Source: Enhygromyxa salina
GTDB taxonomy: Bacteria > Myxococcota_A > Polyangia > Nannocystales > Nannocystaceae
NCBI RefSeq assembly: GCF_002994615.1
Contig: NZ_PVNK01000189.1
Coordinates: 1 to 60,613 of the forward strand
Direction: 5' to 3'
DNA: 60,613 bases
Position 1 is the stretch's first letter. Every line of letters begins with the position of its first letter. The notes under the pieces are model-generated. The model searched no databases, was not told where the DNA came from, and worked only from the letters and a program-made list of their open reading frames with translations. Shown here piece by piece: positions 57,169-60,613 of this stretch. The translations under genes were made by a program, and so were the position numbers.

Positions 57169-57258
57169 ACCGTCGCTCACACCGTCGCTCACACCGTCGT
57201 TCGCACTGTCGTTCGCACCGTCGCTCACACCGTCGTTCGCACTGTCGTTCGCACTGTC
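57169..57258. repeat. 12-bp tandem repeat (7.5 units)
   Basis: Seven and a half head-to-tail 12-mers follow consensus AC(C/T)GTCG(C/T)TC(A/G)C. Three variants alternate in a pattern that itself partly repeats (57193-57228 and 57229-57258). It lies just upstream of the desaturase start on the minus strand, in noncoding DNA, so length changes could affect its expression. Confidence 0.85.
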
Positions 57259-57294
57259 CGAACTCCCATTCAGGCTGCCTGCTAGACCAGCCCC

Positions 57295-57352
57295 CCGAGC
57301 GACCGGCCGCTTGCGGCCGTGCGTGGCAGAGTCGCTGACGCCTGTGGGGGTC
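57295..57352. repeat. Partial copy of the ~137-bp dispersed repeat
   Basis: This carries the GGCCGCttGCGGCC hairpin and the block of about 33 nt (GCGTGGCAGAGTCGCTGACG and the following CCTGTGGGGGTC) of the family. It ends 4 nt before the stop codon of the unknown gene at 57357. The CCCCCT hairpin half of the unit is missing. Confidence 0.8.
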
Positions 57353-57356
57353 CAAA

Positions 57357-57872
57357 CTACCCCAACACTTCGAGGTGGACCCGAGCCCCCTCGAGCTCGA
57401 TCGCGACCCGAAGGTTGGCCTGGGCCGCGACGTGCCACTGATCGCCGGGCGTCGAGGGCTGGAGCTGAAGCAGCGGCGTGGCGGCGAGGGCCGTGGTCGA
57501 GATGGCCTCGCCCTCGTAGTCGCGGACGAGATAGAGCGCGGCGTAGGGCGCGTTGGCGACCGAGCCGTGGATGACGAGCTGGACGTCGACGAAGCCGCCG
57601 CGGCCCGCCGCGCGGCGCAGGACATCGCGGGTCCGCGCGCCGTTCGCCCGCAGGTACACCGGCGCGTCGAGATCCCTGCGGTAGAGGATCGTCGGGCCGA
57701 GCACCGGGTTGCGGTTGAGCTGGAGCTCGACCCGGATGCCCTGGCTCGGCGGGGCGTCCGGCGAGGGCGGGCGCTCCATCGAGACCCAGCGCAGCCAGAC
57801 GACGAAGCTGTCGCGCTCGAGGTCGAAGCGCAGCGTTGGGTAGCAGGCCGTCGCCACCCACGGAGTGTACAC
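57357..57872 (-). CDS. Hypothetical protein (about 170 aa)
   Basis: I do not recognise a family. The protein is soluble and predicted mostly beta, with alternating hydrophobic strands (FVVWLRWVSM, VDVQLVIHGSV, YAALYLVRDY, LRVAIELEGARVHLEVLG). It has no signal peptide, and only one cysteine near the N-terminus. The frame opens with GTG at 57872, only 8 bp from the divergent ligase start. A GTG at 57857 would leave more room for promoters and is equally possible. Its stop codon abuts a copy of the dispersed repeat. Codon usage matches neighbours, so I consider it a likely gene. Confidence 0.6.
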   Translation of the reverse strand: MYTPWVATACYPTLRFDLERDSFVVWLRWVSMERPPSPDAPPSQGIRVELQLNRNPVLGPTILYRRDLDAPVYLRANGARTRDVLRRAAGRGGFVDVQLVIHGSVANAPYAALYLVRDYEGEAISTTALAATPLLQLQPSTPGDQWHVAAQANLRVAIELEGARVHLEVLG

Positions 57873-57880
57873 TTCGCACC

Positions 57881-59512
57881 ATGCGATCAGGCGCCAGCGA
57901 TCCCGCCGACATCAAGATCCCAGACCGCCTCAACATGGCCGAGTGGTTCCTCGATCGCCGGCTCGAGGAGGGCCTCGGCGACAAGACCGCGATCTACTAC
58001 CACGGCAGCGGGCCCGGCGACCCCGCCCGCGAGGTCAGCTACGCCCAGCTCGTGGCCGAGAGCTGCAAGGTCACCAACTTGCTGCGTGAGCTCGGGCTCG
58101 GCATCGAAGATCGCGTGCTGATCTTGCTGCCCGACACCCCCGCGTTCGCGGCCTGCTACTTCGGCGTGCTCCGGGCCGGGTGCGTGGCCGTCCCGGCCAA
58201 CACCTGGCTCAAGGCCAAGGACTACGCCTACTACCTCGAGTACGCCCGGCCCAAGGCCGTGATCGTCGACGCCGAGATCTGGCCAGCGGTCGACGAGGCG
58301 CGCAAGACCGAGGGCCGCCACACCAAGCACTACATTGTCCACGATCGCAGCTACGCGGCCACGCCCGAGGGCACCGTCGACATCGCGCGGGCCTGCGCCA
58401 AGCTCCCGAGCGTGGCCGAGACCGAGCCGACCTACCGCGACGACGTCTCGACCTGGTTGAGCTCGAGCGGATCGACCGGCAACCCCAAGTGCGTGGTCCA
58501 CATGCACCACGACTTCGTGTGGAACACGATCGCCTACGCCCAGCGCACGCTGAAGCTCGGGCCCGACGACCTGACCTTGTCGGCGCCGAAGCTGTTCTTT
58601 GGCTACGCGCTGGCCAGCAACATGCTGTTCCCCTTCAGCGTCGGCGGCAGCTGCGTGCTCCTGCCCCACCGGGTCAAGCCGGCCGAGTACTACGAGCTGC
58701 TCGAGCGCTACGGCGCGACCCAATTCGTGACCGTGCCAACGACGATCTCCAAGATGGTCGCCGCGGCCGAGTCCAAGGGCGCCGCCGAGGGCCGCGACCT
58801 GAGCAAGCTCCACTCGCTGATCTCGGCCGGCGAGGCCCTGCCCCCGCGGGTCTACCGGGCCTGGCGCGACCGCTTCGAGGCCGAGATCTACGACGGCATC
58901 GGGTCAGCCGAGATGTTCCACGTGTACATCACCAACCGGCCCGGCGACGTCAAGGAGGGCAGCCTCGGCAAGCTCGTCGAGGGCTACGACTACGAGCTCA
59001 TCGGCGACGACGGCCAGCCCGTCGCCCAGGGCGAGATCGGGACCCTCGTCATCCGCGGGGGCTCGGCCGGGCTGTGCTACTGGCGGATGCGCGACAAGAG
59101 CCGCGAGACCTTCCACGGCGACGCGGTCGTCGGCGGCGACAAGTTCATGGTCGATGCCGACGGCTACTTTTGGTACTGCGGCCGCGGCGACGACATGCTC
59201 AAGTGCTCGGGCGTGTACGTGTCGCCGGTCGAGGTCGAGAACGCGCTGATCGGGCACCCGGCGGTGCGCGAGGCCGGGGTCGTCGGGGTCCGCGACGCCG
59301 ACGGGCTCGAGAAGACCATGGCCTTCGTCGAGCTCGGGCCGGGCCACGCGGGCAGCGAGGCGCTCGCGGCCGAGATCATCGCCCACTGCCGCGAGCTGAT
59401 CGCCGCGTTCAAGGCGCCGCGCAAGATCGAGTTCGTCACCGATCTCCCGCGGACCGAGACCGGCAAGATCCGTCGCGCCGCGCTGCGCGAGCTCGCAAGG
59501 GGTGGCGCGTGA
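57881..59512 (+). CDS. Benzoate/4-hydroxybenzoate-CoA ligase family enzyme
   Basis: The 543-aa acyl-adenylate-forming enzyme has the phosphate loop SSSGSTGNPKCVVH (194-207), YDGIGSAEMFHVYITNRPG and WYCGRGDDMLKCSGVYVSPVEVE. The C-terminal catalytic Lys lies in RTETGKIRRAALRE. Early motifs (NMAEWFLDRR, AVPANTWLKAKDYAYYLEYA) are those of the benzoate-CoA ligase family. It would form an aryl-CoA from ATP and CoA. The aryl-CoA could feed the 4-hydroxybenzoyl-CoA-reductase-like complex at 15-19 kb, although they are 38 kb apart. The ATG at 57881 begins the family sequence. The creatininase gene overlaps its stop by 4 nt. Confidence 0.88.
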   Translation: MRSGASDPADIKIPDRLNMAEWFLDRRLEEGLGDKTAIYYHGSGPGDPAREVSYAQLVAESCKVTNLLRELGLGIEDRVLILLPDTPAFAACYFGVLRAGCVAVPANTWLKAKDYAYYLEYARPKAVIVDAEIWPAVDEARKTEGRHTKHYIVHDRSYAATPEGTVDIARACAKLPSVAETEPTYRDDVSTWLSSSGSTGNPKCVVHMHHDFVWNTIAYAQRTLKLGPDDLTLSAPKLFFGYALASNMLFPFSVGGSCVLLPHRVKPAEYYELLERYGATQFVTVPTTISKMVAAAESKGAAEGRDLSKLHSLISAGEALPPRVYRAWRDRFEAEIYDGIGSAEMFHVYITNRPGDVKEGSLGKLVEGYDYELIGDDGQPVAQGEIGTLVIRGGSAGLCYWRMRDKSRETFHGDAVVGGDKFMVDADGYFWYCGRGDDMLKCSGVYVSPVEVENALIGHPAVREAGVVGVRDADGLEKTMAFVELGPGHAGSEALAAEIIAHCRELIAAFKAPRKIEFVTDLPRTETGKIRRAALRELARGGA

Positions 59513-60306
59513 CCGAGCCCGATCCGCCGCCAGGAGGCCAGGCGCTCGAGCTCGCGCGCATGACCTACGTCGAGGTCGAGGCCGCCCTCGCCCGGCCCGA
59601 GCCCAAGATCGCCCTGCTCCCGACGGGCAGCACCGAAGCCCACGGGCCCCACCTGCCCCTGGCCACGGACTCGATCATCTCCGAGGAGATGGCGAGGCGC
59701 GCGGCCGAGCAGCTCGCGGGCCGCGGCATGATCGCCGTGCGTCTGCCGGCCCTGCACTACGCGGTCACCGACTGGGCCGCCGACTTCGCCGGCTCGGCCG
59801 GGATCACCAAGGACACCGCACAAGCCACCCTGCTCGAGCTCGCGCGCCGCTGCGGGACGCTGGGCTTCGACGCGACCGTGCTGATCAACGCCCACCTCGA
59901 GCCCGACAACATCGCAACCTTGCGCGGGGTCACTCGCGCCTACGCCGAGTCCGGCGCCCCGGGCAGGCTCTTGTTCCCCGACAACACGCGGCGGCGCAAC
60001 GCCGCCCGACTGACCGACGAATTCCGCAGCGGCTCGTGCCACGCGGGTCAGTACGAGACCTCGCTGGTCCTGGCCGTCGACCCGAGCCTCGTCCGCACCG
60101 AGCTCGCCCGCGCGCTGCCCGAGCACCACGTCCCGCTCCACGAGCACATCGCCCGCGGGGCCACGAGCTTCGCCGACTGCGGGCTCGACCAGGCCTACTG
60201 CGGCGACCCGGCCGGGGCGAGCGCGGCCGAGGGCCACGCCACCTACGACGCCCTCGCGGCGATCGTCGTCGACGCGGTCACCGAAGCCCTCGAAGCTCAG
60301 CAATAG
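59509..60306 (+). CDS. Creatininase-family amidohydrolase
   Basis: The 265-aa metalloprotein belongs to the creatinine amidohydrolase family, whose members open cyclic or formyl amides. Metal ligands are visible: Glu43, His45 and Asp54 in LLPTGSTEAHGPHLPLATDS, a His in LINAHLEPDN, and Glu in GSCHAGQYETSLVLA. The usual GxxxxHxGxxET pattern is kept. The family includes creatininase and FAPy deformylases such as MftE-like proteins, so the true substrate is open. The GTG start at 59509 overlaps the ligase stop codon (GTGA) with AAGGGG upstream, so the pair is translationally coupled. Coupling to an aryl-CoA ligase is unexplained; an amide or lactam intermediate is possible. A repeat begins 7 nt after the stop. 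Confidence 0.87.
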   Translation: MTEPDPPPGGQALELARMTYVEVEAALARPEPKIALLPTGSTEAHGPHLPLATDSIISEEMARRAAEQLAGRGMIAVRLPALHYAVTDWAADFAGSAGITKDTAQATLLELARRCGTLGFDATVLINAHLEPDNIATLRGVTRAYAESGAPGRLLFPDNTRRRNAARLTDEFRSGSCHAGQYETSLVLAVDPSLVRTELARALPEHHVPLHEHIARGATSFADCGLDQAYCGDPAGASAAEGHATYDALAAIVVDAVTEALEAQQ

Positions 60307-60313
60307 ACTCTTC

Positions 60314-60613
60314 CGGCCGCGCAGCGGCCGTGCGTGGCAGAGTCGCCGACGCCTGTGGGGGTCAAATCGAGCCCCCTTCTAGGGGGCCACGCAAACGATC
60401 GCGCAGCTCACCCCAGCCCACCGAGAGAGGGAGCGCAGCGACCGAACGACCGGCCGCGCAGCGGCCGTGCGTGGCACAGTCGCTGACGCCTGTGGGGGTC
60501 AAATCGAGCCCCCTTCTAGGGGGCCACGCAAACGATCGCGCAGCTCACCCCAGCCCACCGAGAGAGGGAGCGCAGCGACCGAACGACCGGCCGCGCAGCG
60601 GCCGTGCGTGGCA
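60314..60613. repeat. Tandem 137-bp repeat, two full units plus a partial one running off the window
   Basis: Units at 60314-60450 and 60451-60587 have an exact 137-bp period and differ at about two positions. A third starts at 60588 and is cut by the window end. Each unit holds a GGCCGCgcaGCGGCC hairpin, the conserved block of about 33 nt, a GCCCCCTtctAGGGGGC hairpin and an AGAGAGGGAGCGCAGCGACC block. The array starts 7 nt after the creatininase stop. No open frame of interest is seen. Diverged copies are at 11-143 and 57295-57352. Confidence 0.92.

Overview
The window is very GC-rich DNA, almost entirely coding, with strong third-position GC bias. Several traits point to a myxobacterium (Myxococcota), most like the Nannocystineae: secreted lipoproteins with Gly-Asp-rich (GDGDG/DTGDGDG) linkers, a giant Ser/Thr kinase-ATPase-histidine kinase hybrid, many domain fusions, PilZ proteins, a fatty-acyl-AMP-ligase polyketide synthase, desaturases and abundant dispersed repeats. 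This placement is inference from content; the window has no rRNA or marker tree. I saw no tRNA, rRNA, CRISPR array or phage.

Region by region. (1) 0.1-12.8 kb is mostly housekeeping and signalling: a murein-peptide ligase Mpl fused to an acetyltransferase, a PilZ protein, MnmG, the giant hybrid kinase, a CobA-HemD fusion and a three-cluster CDGSH protein. (2) 13.3-19.3 kb holds a cupin translationally coupled to a 5-formyl-THF cyclo-ligase/hemerythrin fusion, an NTF2-like protein, and a three-gene molybdenum hydroxylase operon resembling 4-hydroxybenzoyl-CoA reductase. (3) 19.3-31.5 kb is an envelope region: a VWA lipoprotein, an MFS permease, a GT39-like glycosyltransferase, several lipoproteins, a beta-helix lipoprotein paired with a diheme cytochrome, a 2OG-Fe(II) oxygenase and LolA. 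(4) 31.6-35.4 kb holds FtsK and an OmpA-type lipoprotein.

(5) 35.5-57.1 kb is a lipid/polyketide island. Its core is a minus-strand four-gene operon (50678 down to 38211): cNMP-binding patatin, radical SAM enzyme, 2756-aa FAAL-ACP-KS-AT-DH-KR-ACP-TE synthase and Coq4-like protein. It is bordered by an MGAT-like acyltransferase, a sulfotransferase-DUF1214 fusion, a delta-9-type desaturase with a PilZ-like tail and, beyond a repeat-rich scar, a flavin-dependent-halogenase-like protein overlapping a second desaturase. The likely logic is that a free, perhaps desaturated fatty acid is adenylated, loaded, extended once with malonyl-CoA, reduced, dehydrated and released, then tailored. (6) 52.1-54.3 kb is that scar: a REP-associated tyrosine transposase (RAYT)-like gene, a 568-bp direct duplication of its 3' part and an array of 40-bp REP-like repeats. 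(7) 57.4-60.3 kb has an unknown protein, a benzoate-CoA-ligase-family enzyme and an overlapping creatininase-family hydrolase.

A repeat family of about 137 bp with two hairpins occurs at both window ends (tandem at the right end) and at 57.3 kb, each time starting within about 7 nt of a stop codon. The most promising undescribed items are the FAAL-PKS/radical SAM/Coq4/patatin operon, the RAYT/REP-like locus and the stop-codon-abutting repeat family.
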